Source: a virus. From it: a DNA stretch of 64,000 nt. The DNA lies in the IMG/VR virus record IMGVR_UViG_3300034117_002447, positions 62,001 through 126,000 of that record; one strand, 5' to 3'. The position numbers were made by a program, and so were the translations under genes. The notes below the pieces were generated by a model that was given only the letters and a program-made list of their open reading frames with translations, made no database searches and was not told where the DNA came from. This document shows, in pieces, positions 16,517 through 24,124 of the stretch (position 1 is its first letter; every line of letters starts with the position of its first letter).

Positions 16517-16569
16517 ATCCATGCAAATCTACCTGAAGAGCGATTGGTTTGCGCTCGACGTGCATGGAT
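16517..16569. repeat. inverted repeat between tRNAs (S4)
   Basis: 9-bp stem ATCCATGCA/TGCATGGAT enclosing a GAGCG/CGCTC hairpin. A TACCC/GGGTA hairpin lies just to the left at about 16487-16500. Confidence 0.5.
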
Positions 16570-16574
16570 CCGGG

Positions 16575-16680
16575 TGATTAGAGCCGGACTCGAACCGGAT
16601 ACCGTGCAAGACGGAGTAGACAACCTTACCTCTTTCGAGTTCGGGACTTGGGTACCATCCCGCATTACGCCCATCTAATC
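16575..16680 (-). ncRNA. tRNA-like RNA E, aberrant, 106 nt
   Basis: Acceptor GATTAGA/TCTAATC and T arm TCCGG-TTCGAGT-CCGGC are intact, and a CCGT-CTTGC-ACGG hairpin sits where a class II variable arm would be. Between D region and that arm there are about 50 nt with no acceptable anticodon arm. Different acceptor from the AGTCAGG group, but the same kind of anomaly. Confidence 0.5.
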
Positions 16681-16685
16681 ATTAG

Positions 16686-16757
<72 letters not shown>

Positions 16758-16762
16758 ATATG

Positions 16763-16833
16763 TTGTCCCGCAAGGATTCGAACCTCGATCTTCTGGACCA
16801 AAACCAGACGTGCTGCCATTACACCACAGGACA
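16763..16833 (-). tRNA. tRNA-Gln (TTG)
   Basis: Acceptor TGTCCTG/CGGGACA, anticodon arm TCTGG-TTTTGGT-CCAGA, T loop TTCGAAT, discriminator A. A GTATAGTA box at about 16875 may be its promoter. Confidence 0.92.
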
Positions 16834-16929
16834 ATTTTCAATCTCCAATAAGTCAAAGAACTCTTGTTAAACTTATATGATTACTATACCACATTAGGTT
16901 TAATTTAGTCACTTTCTTTCGAAAGATTT

Positions 16930-17002
16930 GCACGGTCGGAGAGATTCGAACTCCCATCTAGGGTTTTGGAGACCCGCATGCTACCATTGCACCACATCCG
17001 TG
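16930..17002 (-). tRNA. tRNA-Trp (CCA)
   Basis: Anticodon loop CTCCAAA on a GGGT/ACCC stem, acceptor CACGGAT/GACCGTG with one internal mismatch, T loop TTCGAAT. The apparent discriminator is C rather than the usual G. Confidence 0.82.
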
Positions 17003-17010
17003 TATTCTTT

Positions 17011-17088
17011 TGGTTGCGGGACCCGGACTCGAACCGGGAACTTCAGCTTATGAGACTGACGAGATAACCGCTTTCTACGCATCCCGCA
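17011..17088 (-). tRNA. tRNA-Met (CAT), elongator-like
   Basis: Acceptor TGCGGGA/TCCCGCA, anticodon arm TCAGT-CTCATAA-GCTGA without the GGG/CCC initiator stem, encoded ACCA. An Ile2 identity by lysidine cannot be excluded. Confidence 0.88.
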
Positions 17089-17093
17089 ATGTT

Positions 17094-17170
17094 TGGTTGG
17101 AATAATAGGAATCGAACCTATAACCTTTCGCGTATCAGGCGAATGCTCTAACCAATTGAGCTATATTCCA
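17094..17170 (-). tRNA. tRNA-Ile (GAT)
   Basis: Acceptor TGGAATA/TATTCCA, anticodon arm TTCGC-CTGATAC-GCGAA, T loop TTCGATT, encoded ACCA. Confidence 0.92.
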
Positions 17171-17176
17171 GTTTAG

Positions 17177-17250
17177 TGTCCCCGACAGGACTCGAACCTG
17201 TGACTCCCTCATTAAAAGTGAGGTGCTCTAACCAACTGAGCTACGAAGAC
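17177..17250 (-). tRNA. tRNA-Lys (TTT)
   Basis: Acceptor GTCTTCG/CGGGGAC with two G-U pairs, anticodon arm CCTCA-CTTTTAA-TGAGG, T arm ACAGG-TTCGAGT-CCTGT, discriminator A. Confidence 0.9.
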
Positions 17251-17328
17251 CTGTGTATTTAGACCTGTAACTCTGGGAGTCACTGGGCCTTTAGCGTTTA
17301 CGTTTCATATTCTTATTCATTTTTTTGT

Positions 17329-17404
17329 TGGTGGTGAGGGGCGGGATCGAACCGCCGACACCAGGATTTTCAGTCCTGTGCTCTACCATCTGAGCTACCT
17401 CACC
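17329..17404 (-). tRNA. tRNA-Phe (GAA)
   Basis: Acceptor GGTGAGG/CCTCACC, anticodon arm CAGGA-CTGAAAA-TCCTG, T loop TTCGATC, encoded ACCA. First tRNA of the main cluster in the transcription direction. Confidence 0.92.
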
Positions 17405-17412
17405 ATGCTAAA

Positions 17413-17445
17413 ACAAAAAACCTCGAATTTTTTAGGTTCGAGGTT
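17413..17445 (-). terminator. hairpin with T run before the tRNA cluster
   Basis: AACCTCGAA/TTCGAGGTT stem followed on minus by TTTTTTG. It sits between the small gene at 17470 and tRNA-Phe, so it may end the late transcript or act as an attenuator. Confidence 0.65.
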
Positions 17446-17469
17446 CGTTGTTGTTAGTTATGTAATTTC

Positions 17470-17601
17470 TTAACTTATACCACTAGAACCTCGCAATACC
17501 CCAAAATCTTTAATCGTCTCCATTGCAATCACATTAACTGTGCCTGCCGGATACTGATTCCAGTTTTGAGTATTTTTTGATATGTTCGTAGTTATTTGCA
17601 C
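17470..17601 (-). CDS. small late protein, GTG start
   Basis: 43 residues starting at GTG, with no ATG available. It reads VQITTNISKNTQNW, then QYPAGTVNVIAMETIKDFG, and ends GSSGIS. Support comes from position: it fills the space between a TATAATA box plus late promoter (17622) and a terminator. Family unknown; short virion protein possible. Confidence 0.5.
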   Translation of the reverse strand: MQITTNISKNTQNWNQYPAGTVNVIAMETIKDFGVLRGSSGIS

Positions 17602-17621
17602 GAGTTTAATTTTTTTGTCTA

Positions 17622-17631
17622 GTTATTTATC
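17622..17631 (-). promoter_or_regulatory. late-type promoter with a TATAATA box beside it
   Basis: The minus strand reads GGTATAATAACTAGATAAATAAC: both promoter types back to back, upstream of the small gene at 17470 and possibly of the tRNA cluster. Confidence 0.7.
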
Positions 17632-17677
17632 TAGTTATTATACCAACTTTTTAAAAAAGGTTTCCCTTTACTAAAAA

Positions 17678-18241
17678 TTACTTTATCATTGCTGCAAGTT
17701 TTTCGTTTGCTTGATCGATCTTAGAGAATTTAGACTCAAAGAAAGACTTTAACTTGGCAACGATTGCTGTGATTTTACCAGACAACCTAGCAACGATCGC
17801 TTTAGCTTTATCAGTTAATTTAGATTCATCTAGTTTTTCAATATCGTATGAGTGTTTTACGTTTGATATTGCTGTGTTTTGTCTAACACATTCGTTGATA
17901 ATTGCTTGAGCAGCAGCATCGACTAACCCTAGTGCCTGCTCTACAGCTTTAGCATAAGATGGGTTTTCAGAAGATCCGCCGTATCTTGAAATCTTGATAA
18001 CGTATTTTTCAGTTGTTGCAAGCTTATCATTTAGGACTTTCATTGCATCAAAGATCGGCTTCATTGTTGCATCAAATGCACCAAGCTCAGTATTGATAGC
18101 TTTTGTTTCAGCTGTCAATTCTTTTAATCGAGTTTTGATTTCGTGAATTCTATCAAGCTTAGCAACGATAGTTTTATCTTTGATTTGAGCTTCGTTAATC
18201 TTTGCTTCGTTAACAAATTGTGTGAATCTTTTAAGTTTCAT
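17678..18241 (-). CDS. capsid-targeted internal protein candidate
   Basis: 187 residues, helical and Lys/Ala-rich. It begins MKLKRFTQFVNEA, matching the T4 internal-protein leader (MKTYQEFIAEA) with the VxE cleavage signal at residue 12. The rest is coiled-coil-like with no enzyme motif. AATAAATAA late box 20 bases upstream. Probably packed in the head and cut by the head protease. Confidence 0.65.
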   Translation of the reverse strand: MKLKRFTQFVNEAKINEAQIKDKTIVAKLDRIHEIKTRLKELTAETKAINTELGAFDATMKPIFDAMKVLNDKLATTEKYVIKISRYGGSSENPSYAKAVEQALGLVDAAAQAIINECVRQNTAISNVKHSYDIEKLDESKLTDKAKAIVARLSGKITAIVAKLKSFFESKFSKIDQANEKLAAMIK

Positions 18242-18260
18242 TTTAAAAAGTAATTTTTGT

Positions 18261-18269
18261 TTATTTATT
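18261..18269 (-). promoter_or_regulatory. late-type promoter
   Basis: The minus strand reads AATAAATAA, 20 bases before the start of the gene ending at 17678. It overlaps the stop of the upstream gene. Confidence 0.6.
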
Positions 18270-18819
18270 AATAACGATCATCGTCGTAATCATCGTAGTC
18301 AGGCTCATCAGGTTCAAAATCCTCAACCGCTCTATCGAGAGCAGAGTCAGTTCTTTTTTTGAAAGTACCAGTTAAATCGACTAGAGTATTTGAATCGTAA
18401 AGAGCTTTGAATTTATTAATGAAGTCCTTGAGCTCTTCTCCTGTAATTTCTTCTTGCTCTGCATCGTATATTAAATCGCCAATTGCTGCATATTCATCAG
18501 CTCCTTCAAATCCCATGCTTTTTAACTCTTCAGCTTCAGGGGAATCTAGCATGGCTTTAACCTGCGAAATTACTGAAGGATCAGTTACTTTATACACTCC
18601 GTCTACTCCATCAAAGTCAACATCATCAACTGAATAGCCGCCAACGAATCCGACACTGCTATCGTCAGGCTCATAATCGAAAGATACGTCTAGTGTAACA
18701 AGCCAAATTATGTAGATTATTTCGTCTATTAAGAATATATTTTCTTCAACTTCAATAACTGACGAAGATTCTGTTATCAAGCTCTCTTTTACAAATTGTG
18801 AAAATCTCTTAAGTTTCAT
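18268..18819 (-). CDS. capsid-targeted internal protein candidate, acidic
   Basis: 183 residues starting MKLKRFSQFVKES, the same leader as its neighbour with VKE at 10-12. The body is strongly acidic (many D/E, ending in YDDYDDDRY) with no domain I know. Could be head-packed protein or part of a prohead core. Confidence 0.65.
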   Translation of the reverse strand: MKLKRFSQFVKESLITESSSVIEVEENIFLIDEIIYIIWLVTLDVSFDYEPDDSSVGFVGGYSVDDVDFDGVDGVYKVTDPSVISQVKAMLDSPEAEELKSMGFEGADEYAAIGDLIYDAEQEEITGEELKDFINKFKALYDSNTLVDLTGTFKKRTDSALDRAVEDFEPDEPDYDDYDDDRY

Positions 18820-18835
18820 TAGGGATCTTATTTTT

Positions 18836-18845
18836 ATTATTTATC
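18836..18845 (-). promoter_or_regulatory. late-type promoter
   Basis: The minus strand reads GATAAATAAT, 17 bases before the start at 18819; it overlaps the end of the upstream gene. Confidence 0.65.
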
Positions 18846-19098
18846 CCTTAGTTCTGCCCAAAACTTCTACTGATACAGATACTCCATCTGGATTCTTTCT
18901 AACTCTGATAGTCGCTTCATCGAATCCCCTAATCCACAGTAGATCTTCAAGTACTTCCTGAACATCGTCCGGATAGACTTCCGGATGAACTAGCCCCGGT
19001 TGGTACGGGTCATGTTCTAATTTCTCAGTAAACTCAAGAACGAGACGTTTCATGTCCGCCTCGTTCTTTAGTGCATTTAATATAGAGCCTTTTGCCAT
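18841..19098 (-). CDS. small unknown protein
   Basis: 85 residues, mixed charge, C-terminal beta pattern (ATIRVRKNPDGVSVSVEVLG). Its ATG overlaps the stop of the next upstream gene. No known family. Confidence 0.6.
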   Translation of the reverse strand: MAKGSILNALKNEADMKRLVLEFTEKLEHDPYQPGLVHPEVYPDDVQEVLEDLLWIRGFDEATIRVRKNPDGVSVSVEVLGRTKG

Positions 19099-19796
19099 TA
19101 CGATACGTATTTTGCAAAGTTAACTGCTGCCTTGTAAGCATCTTCATACGAATGAATTGTCTTAGCACCACGTAGTCTAAAAGGAATATGATCTACTGCC
19201 CAACCAGCAAGGGTCATTTCTTCTTCTGACGCTTTATGGTCAGAGGTACTCTTTGCCCATTCTTCGCACTCTTTATAATACGAGTCCAGGTGCTTGCCGT
19301 AGAACTTTTCGTATTGAGGAAGGTCTTGTTCAGCAGGTTTCCATTTAGCATCAAATAGTTTATCGCCTTTTCCGAATGCACAAGAAGCACGGTGAGAATA
19401 ACCAATCCACTGCTTTGCCTTCTTACTCCATGCAGTATGAGGATGAGATCCCTTTGTTGCTCTGAGGCCATTGTTGTAGTACCACCAACCTTCTTCAATT
19501 GATCCAACGTAAACTCCGTCTGGATTCATGCATGAATTGGGTAATGAGTACTCATCGTCTGGTCCGAACTTATGAACTCCTACCTTTAGCCCAGTAGTTG
19601 CTTCAATTTGTTTAATACATTCAGGATTTACAGCCCAACCTTCCAAATCTCTTTCAGGTCGGATTCGGCTTACTAACTTAGTAAATCCCAGATCCAAGTG
19701 GATCTTATTTAATTTAGTTTTGCCAGTGTAGTGAGGAAATCTCTCGAACTTCAACTGAATTTTGCCAAGGTATGGCGTTTGATTTTTAATTAACAT
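19098..19796 (-). CDS. unknown phage protein
   Basis: 232 residues, rich in Trp, His and Lys (EEGWWYYNNGLRATKG, HPHTAWSKKAKQW). No recognised domain, signal peptide or membrane segment. Overlaps the following gene by one base. Confidence 0.65.
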   Translation of the reverse strand: MLIKNQTPYLGKIQLKFERFPHYTGKTKLNKIHLDLGFTKLVSRIRPERDLEGWAVNPECIKQIEATTGLKVGVHKFGPDDEYSLPNSCMNPDGVYVGSIEEGWWYYNNGLRATKGSHPHTAWSKKAKQWIGYSHRASCAFGKGDKLFDAKWKPAEQDLPQYEKFYGKHLDSYYKECEEWAKSTSDHKASEEEMTLAGWAVDHIPFRLRGAKTIHSYEDAYKAAVNFAKYVS

Positions 19797-19810
19797 ATAC
19801 TGTTATTTTT

Positions 19811-19999
19811 TTAATAAGGATCAACTACCTCATCGACTGCGTCAGATAAGTCTTCGCCGACCGAGTTTATTAAATCCTTTGTTGCGGTAGCTTCGCCACC
19901 GGTTGCCACGTCAACTGCATCCTTTACGACTGCGATTGGTGACAATGCTGTTTTTACTGTTGCGCTTGCTATATTAGCGATTGCTCCGAATAGTCCCAT
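19811..19999 (-). CDS. small Ala/Val/Asp-rich protein
   Basis: 62 residues, MGLFGAIANIASATVKTAL then an acidic end (EDLSDAVDEVVDPY). The N-terminal amphipathic stretch might touch membrane. Short gap to 19098..19796. Confidence 0.5.
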   Translation of the reverse strand: MGLFGAIANIASATVKTALSPIAVVKDAVDVATGGEATATKDLINSVGEDLSDAVDEVVDPY

Positions 20000-20015
20000 T
20001 GTTTATTGATTTTTT

Positions 20016-20103
20016 TGGCGGAGGATGTAGGATTCGAACCTACGGTACCTTGCGGTACAACAGTTTTCAAGACTGCCGCGATCGACCACTCTGCCAATCC
20101 TCC
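20016..20103 (-). tRNA. tRNA-Ser (TGA)
   Basis: Normal class II tRNA: acceptor GGAGGAT/ATCCTCC, anticodon arm GCAGT-CTTGAAA-ACTGT, variable arm GTACC-gcaa-GGTAC, discriminator G and encoded CCA. It lies outside the main cluster and shows what a regular class II tRNA of this genome looks like. Confidence 0.93.
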
Positions 20104-20109
20104 TTTGAG

Positions 20110-20373
20110 TTACTTAGACTCGATTATATTATACGTACCTTCCATTACGCCATAACTCGATTCTTCATGGAACTGATAGGTTTGAGCAACATCACTTGAA
20201 TCCATCGGCCGAGTCAAATACCAGATTTGAGTCTCTTTCCACGTTACAGTTACCAATTTTCTGCCCTTTGGTAAATTGATAGTGCCTTCACCGCCGAAGT
20301 TTTTAACTCGCGAGTTTTCAGTACATGAAGCGAATGAGAATAGGATCGCTGTTAAAATTACTAATTTTTTCAT
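20110..20373 (-). CDS. lipoprotein
   Basis: 87 residues. Signal peptide with lipobox FASC (Cys17 lipidated), then an exported domain rich in Thr/Trp. No family known. Confidence 0.7.
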   Translation of the reverse strand: MKKLVILTAILFSFASCTENSRVKNFGGEGTINLPKGRKLVTVTWKETQIWYLTRPMDSSDVAQTYQFHEESSYGVMEGTYNIIESK

Positions 20374-20381
20374 ATTGATTT

Positions 20382-20600
20382 TTATTTTAGAAAAAAGGAA
20401 AACGTTTCCTTAATGATTGTGATATTTACTTCATGCATGATTAACCATTTAATCCAAGCGAATGGCATGAAAAAGAAGTCCATGATCGCCCAAAAAATGC
20501 TATTGTGAATCTGATAACCGATCATCGCAGTTAGCAGTGCAAAGATTGAATAAATTCCAGGATTCCAAACAACTCGTGGTTTATTAGTTTCTATTTCCAT
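20382..20600 (-). CDS. small membrane protein
   Basis: 72 residues with two hydrophobic stretches (IYSIFALLTAMIGYQI and IFWAIMDFFFMPFAWI). A GTATAATAAC box sits 5-15 bases before the ATG. Function unknown. Confidence 0.6.
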   Translation of the reverse strand: MEIETNKPRVVWNPGIYSIFALLTAMIGYQIHNSIFWAIMDFFFMPFAWIKWLIMHEVNITIIKETFSFFLK

Positions 20601-20607
20601 AGAGTTA

Positions 20608-21291
20608 TTATACTAAATTTTCTGATCTTGGTTCAACGTTAATAACTGGCGGGCGATTATGCCATAGTCGATATCGTTCATCGACCACTGACGCATTAAT
20701 AAATGTAGTACCGCCTATTTCTACTTGGCCCATCTCTTCGTGTATGTGGCCGAATACATGAACTTGGGGTTTAATTTGATCAACCTTAGCCTTTAGACTT
20801 TTACAACCAACGCTCCAACCTTCTCTGATAGTTTTATCCAAGATTCCATGAGGAGGCCCGTGCGTTATCAGAACATCAATTCCTTCCGGAATAAGATCCC
20901 AATGTGGACCTATTTCATTTTCATATCGATTAAATGCCCAATTATGAAAGAATGGAGTTACTGGACTTCCCCAGAATTTAATACCCTCAATCGTTACGCC
21001 ACTATCATTTAAGTAGGTAATTCCAGGATACTCAGCAAGCAGAGCCTGAACCTCCTCTGGTTTTGCTACCTCAAAAAAGAAGTCGTGGTTTCCAGCAATT
21101 AGGATCTTATGCATATAGGGTTGTGAACTAAACCATTTAAGGAATACTCTAATTTCACGCTCAGTTCCACGCCCAGATACATCACCTGCGTGGACCAAGA
21201 TAGGACCTCCAGGCAGAAGATCATTTAGGTCTTCTGTATTAACTGGATCAGATACAATCCAATGTGTATCACTTATAAATGTAATTTCCAT
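20608..21291 (-). CDS. calcineurin-like phosphoesterase
   Basis: 227 residues. Motifs: FISDTHW, HAGDVSGRG, LIAGNHDFFF, LITHGPPHG and FGHIHEE. This spacing resembles the MPPED/YfcE-like group of small metallophosphoesterases. One-base overlap with the thioredoxin gene. Second of three phosphoesterases in the window. Confidence 0.85.
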   Translation of the reverse strand: MEITFISDTHWIVSDPVNTEDLNDLLPGGPILVHAGDVSGRGTEREIRVFLKWFSSQPYMHKILIAGNHDFFFEVAKPEEVQALLAEYPGITYLNDSGVTIEGIKFWGSPVTPFFHNWAFNRYENEIGPHWDLIPEGIDVLITHGPPHGILDKTIREGWSVGCKSLKAKVDQIKPQVHVFGHIHEEMGQVEIGGTTFINASVVDERYRLWHNRPPVINVEPRSENLV

Positions 21292-21569
21292 TATGAATTT
21301 TGTATTGTTTCGATTTCTTCAAGTATCTGATTCTTTGTTCTAAGACCACTAAGTCTCTTTACTTCTTGATCGTCTTTAACAAAAATAAGAGTAGGGATTC
21401 CCCTGATTCCAAATTTACTGGCAAGTTCAGGATTTTCGTCAACGTTTACCTTTCTAATCTCAATTTGAGAATCAGGTACATTAAATCGTTCCGATAATTC
21501 TGAAATAGCTGGCATCATTACTTTACAAGGACCGCACCATGGAGCCCAATAGTCTGTTATAATTAACAT
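21291..21569 (-). CDS. trxA: thioredoxin
   Basis: 92 residues, slightly short. Active site DYWAPWCGPCKVMMP, cis-Pro loop FGIRGIPTLIF. Cytoplasmic disulfide reductase; may serve ribonucleotide reductase encoded elsewhere. Confidence 0.92.
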   Translation of the reverse strand: MLIITDYWAPWCGPCKVMMPAISELSERFNVPDSQIEIRKVNVDENPELASKFGIRGIPTLIFVKDDQEVKRLSGLRTKNQILEEIETIQNS

Positions 21570-21572
21570 AAG

Positions 21573-21818
21573 TTAAGAGATAATTTTAGGTTTGTCAGTT
21601 GATTGAGGTTTAGCGTCCTTTACTTGAAACTGTTCATTTACGTGAGAGCACTTTGAGCAGGTAAAAGTAGGAACTGGGACAATCATATCCTCAGCTGATC
21701 CTGTTAATAATTTAGAAACTCTACGTAAGTAGCTCGCTTCTTTAAACGTATCGTTCCCGCAAGATTCGCAAACGATTGGGCTTGAATTTTCAAGACCGAC
21801 TCTGACATTTTGATCCAT
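21573..21818 (-). CDS. zinc-ribbon protein
   Basis: 81 residues with CESCGNDTF at 18-26 and CSKCSHVNEQF near 54-64, a four-Cys ribbon. Small zinc-ribbon proteins like this are common in T4-like phages. Three bases separate it from trxA. Confidence 0.65.
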   Translation of the reverse strand: MDQNVRVGLENSSPIVCESCGNDTFKEASYLRRVSKLLTGSAEDMIVPVPTFTCSKCSHVNEQFQVKDAKPQSTDKPKIIS

Positions 21819-21871
21819 ATTTCAGTTTAATTTATTCTACTATAAAAGTCGAAAGGGTTTAACAAGTTAAA

Positions 21872-21896
21872 CAAAAAATGCCTAGAAATCTAGGCA
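21872..21896 (-). terminator. rho-independent terminator
   Basis: TGCCTAG/CTAGGCA stem with a four-base loop, followed on the minus strand by TTTTTTG. Ends the lipoprotein gene at 21921. Confidence 0.85.
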
Positions 21897-21920
21897 CTTA
21901 GAGTCGAGAGGTTTCTCTGA

Positions 21921-22094
21921 TTACTTTACAGTAACTGTGTCAACTAGAGTTGAGTCAGTGGTTACTGAAGTTGAGTCAACTAGAGTTGAGTCAGCAACAG
22001 TAACAGTAGAGTCAGCTGGAGCAGAGTTAGAACAGCTAGTGATAGCGATCATTGCAACTAGTGCAAAAGCGAAAAGCAAAATTGATTTCTTCAT
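21921..22094 (-). CDS. small lipoprotein with repeated DST motif
   Basis: 57 residues, start ATG 22094. Signal peptide MKKSILLFAFALVAMIAITSC with lipobox ITSC, then a Thr/Ser/Val/Asp tail in which ADSTLVDST and TDSTLVDT repeat. DNA carries the matching 19-base direct repeat. Flanked by a TATAATA box and a terminator, so it is a monocistronic unit. Confidence 0.75.
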   Translation of the reverse strand: MKKSILLFAFALVAMIAITSCSNSAPADSTVTVADSTLVDSTSVTTDSTLVDTVTVK

Positions 22095-22135
22095 GTTTCT
22101 GGTTATTTTTGTTTTTAATTTAGAGAATTATTATA

Positions 22136-22537
22136 CTAAGAATTTGTGCAGAGTTTCCGAATAAGCCATCTTCTGGCCTCAAGTTGATCGCGATATCCTC
22201 TCTTATTACACGTTATCTCGTATGGATGTTTTTCGTAACTTGTTCGGTATTCTCCGTATTTTTCCATGTCCTGTTTGAAATGGGTGTATTCATGGATTAC
22301 TGTGCTGCACCAAGAAAGTAACGACCTGTGTCTTTTTGGATTTAAAATGATTGTGTTTTGACAAGGTTCATACATTCCGAAATGTATATGGTTCGGATCA
22401 ATCTGAATCTTCAACGTTTTGAGATTGTTGTACTTACTTGGGCCATACTTTTCAATACACCATCCCAAAAGAAGATTCGCACTCTTCTTATTAATGTATT
22501 CTCTCACGGTAAGGTTATTTATCATAGTTTTAAGCAT
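22136..22537 (-). CDS. putative zinc metallopeptidase
   Basis: 133 residues with STVIHEYTHFKQD, an HExxH zinc site, and a possible third ligand in the following EKHPYEIT. SprT/M48-like minimal protease is possible. The start is uncertain: a late-type box (22514-22523) lies within its first codons, so translation could begin at MINN or a later GTG. Confidence 0.6.
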   Translation of the reverse strand: MLKTMINNLTVREYINKKSANLLLGWCIEKYGPSKYNNLKTLKIQIDPNHIHFGMYEPCQNTIILNPKRHRSLLSWCSTVIHEYTHFKQDMEKYGEYRTSYEKHPYEITCNKRGYRDQLEARRWLIRKLCTNS

Positions 22538-22546
22538 AGCCTGTTA

Positions 22547-22556
22547 GTTAAATAAT
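22547..22556 (+). promoter_or_regulatory. late-like promoter on plus strand
   Basis: GTTAAATAAT, 23 bases before the ATG at 22579; a variant of the late box also seen before 57406. Confidence 0.5.
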
Positions 22557-22578
22557 AAAAAGTACAAAGGAAAATATT

Positions 22579-23181
22579 ATGAATTACACAAAAGAAATGA
22601 TCGAGGCTGCAGTTAAGGCAAAGGGTTATGCTTGGTTCGAAGGGGCCAAAGACTATGACCTAAATCTAGTTGGGGTTAGAAATAACTCAGCGGCAATCGC
22701 AGATAAAGTTACTAATCTATTTGACGATTGGATGACTGCTTCTTATAAAGTTAACGGCGTATGGCAATTTAACTGCTGGCCAATAACTACTGATCCGGGT
22801 AAGAAAGCTATGCTTGAATATCACAATCCAAATGGAGTTGCTCGAGTAGTTCCAGGACAATATCGTGGAATGTGGGCGATTGGATTACACCAGGGCAAAT
22901 ACGAAGCACTAAGACAGGTTAAGCCAGTTAAAGTTTATCGTGATAAAAACAAAGACATGAAGTATGACGAAACAACAATTCAAGAAGGAATCTTTGGAAT
23001 TAACGGTCACCGCTCTAACCCAAAAACTCAATCTGAATACGTTGAAAACTGGTCCGAAGGTTGTCAAGTATTTAAAAAGGTTGCAGACTTTAATGCCTTA
23101 ATGAAACTTGCAAATCTAGCTAAAGCAATCCACGGAAATTCATTCACTTACACTCTATTGGAATCAACTGATATTGTTTAA
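22579..23181 (+). CDS. L,D-transpeptidase-like phage lysis protein
   Basis: 200 residues. The C-terminal half has FGINGHRSNPKTQ and NWSEGCQVF, which resembles the HxxxSxGC active-site arrangement of YkuD-type peptidoglycan enzymes. It stands directly before the GH19 endolysin gene, so a cell-wall role is likely. Own terminator downstream. The assignment rests on the motif only. Confidence 0.55.
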   Translation: MNYTKEMIEAAVKAKGYAWFEGAKDYDLNLVGVRNNSAAIADKVTNLFDDWMTASYKVNGVWQFNCWPITTDPGKKAMLEYHNPNGVARVVPGQYRGMWAIGLHQGKYEALRQVKPVKVYRDKNKDMKYDETTIQEGIFGINGHRSNPKTQSEYVENWSEGCQVFKKVADFNALMKLANLAKAIHGNSFTYTLLESTDIV

Positions 23182-23201
23182 GAATTTACGAGTTTACTAG
23201 T

Positions 23202-23229
23202 AACCCCCAGCTTAAACTGGGGGTTTTTT
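23202..23229 (+). terminator. rho-independent terminator
   Basis: AACCCCCAG/CTGGGGGTT stem followed by TTTTTT on plus. Confidence 0.9.
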
Positions 23230-23255
23230 AATGACTCTTTTTTAGGTCAGTAATT

Positions 23256-23265
23256 GATAAATAAC
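23256..23265 (+). promoter_or_regulatory. late-type promoter on plus strand
   Basis: GATAAATAAC, 17 bases before the endolysin ATG. Confidence 0.7.
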
Positions 23266-23281
23266 AAAAAACCCTTTTCAA

Positions 23282-24106
23282 ATGCTATTAAAGAATGGAT
23301 CTAATGGCCCAGAGGTTGCCAAAATGCAAGCACTCCTAGGAGTAGGCGCAGATGGAAGCTTCGGACCTGGAACAGAAACCGCTGTCAAAGCATGGCAGCA
23401 AGCAAACGGGCTTACTCCTGACGGTATCGTCGGAGATGCTACTTGGGCTAAGATGTTTGGTGCAGCTCCAGTTGCAGCTCCAGCAGCTACGCCAATCCCA
23501 CCATCAAGTTTTAAACTTGAAAAACTAGCTGGACATGTACCAGCAGCAGTAATCGCTCAAATTCCTGACACAGCTGCAAAATTCGGAATCACTAATCCTT
23601 TAAGATTAGCTCACTTCCTTGCGCAATGTGGACACGAAAGTGGAGGATTCAAAGCAGTTAACGAGAATCTAAACTATTCAGCTGACGGTCTTAAAAAGAT
23701 CTTCGGAAAGTATTTTCCTGGTAACTTAAACGAGTCTTATGCTCGTCAACCTGAAAAAATCGCTGCTAGAGTGTATGCTTCTAGAATGGGTAATGGAGAT
23801 GAAGCTTCGAAAGAAGGTTTTAAATTCAGAGGTCGCGGTTACATTCAATTGACTGGTAAATCGAATTACACAAACTTTGCAAAATTTATCGGCGAGGATA
23901 CTGTTGCTAATCCGGATCTAGTCGCTACAAAATACCCACTCGCATCGGCTGCTTTCTTTTTTCAGTCTAATGGCTTATGGGCGATTTGTGATAAAGGAGC
24001 AGACACTGCTGCTGTAACTGCGGTAACTAAGAGAGTTAATGGTGGAACGATTGGTTTGGCTGACCGTATTAAACACTTTAACGAGTATTACGCTTTATTA
24101 AAATAA
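23282..24106 (+). CDS. endolysin: peptidoglycan-binding plus GH19 domain
   Basis: 274 residues. Residues 1-60 form a PG_binding_1 domain (NGPEVAKMQALLG, GSFGPGTETAVKAWQ). After an Ala/Pro linker, a GH19 lysozyme/chitinase-like domain follows (about 80-274: HFLAQCGHESGGF with catalytic Glu, FKFRGRGYIQLTG, ITKRVNGG-like TKRVNGGTIGL). Cleaves the peptidoglycan glycan chain for lysis. No signal peptide, so it needs a holin; candidates are just downstream. Confidence 0.9.
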   Translation: MLLKNGSNGPEVAKMQALLGVGADGSFGPGTETAVKAWQQANGLTPDGIVGDATWAKMFGAAPVAAPAATPIPPSSFKLEKLAGHVPAAVIAQIPDTAAKFGITNPLRLAHFLAQCGHESGGFKAVNENLNYSADGLKKIFGKYFPGNLNESYARQPEKIAARVYASRMGNGDEASKEGFKFRGRGYIQLTGKSNYTNFAKFIGEDTVANPDLVATKYPLASAAFFFQSNGLWAICDKGADTAAVTAVTKRVNGGTIGLADRIKHFNEYYALLK

Positions 24107-24124
24107 AAAAACAAATGTTCTTCG

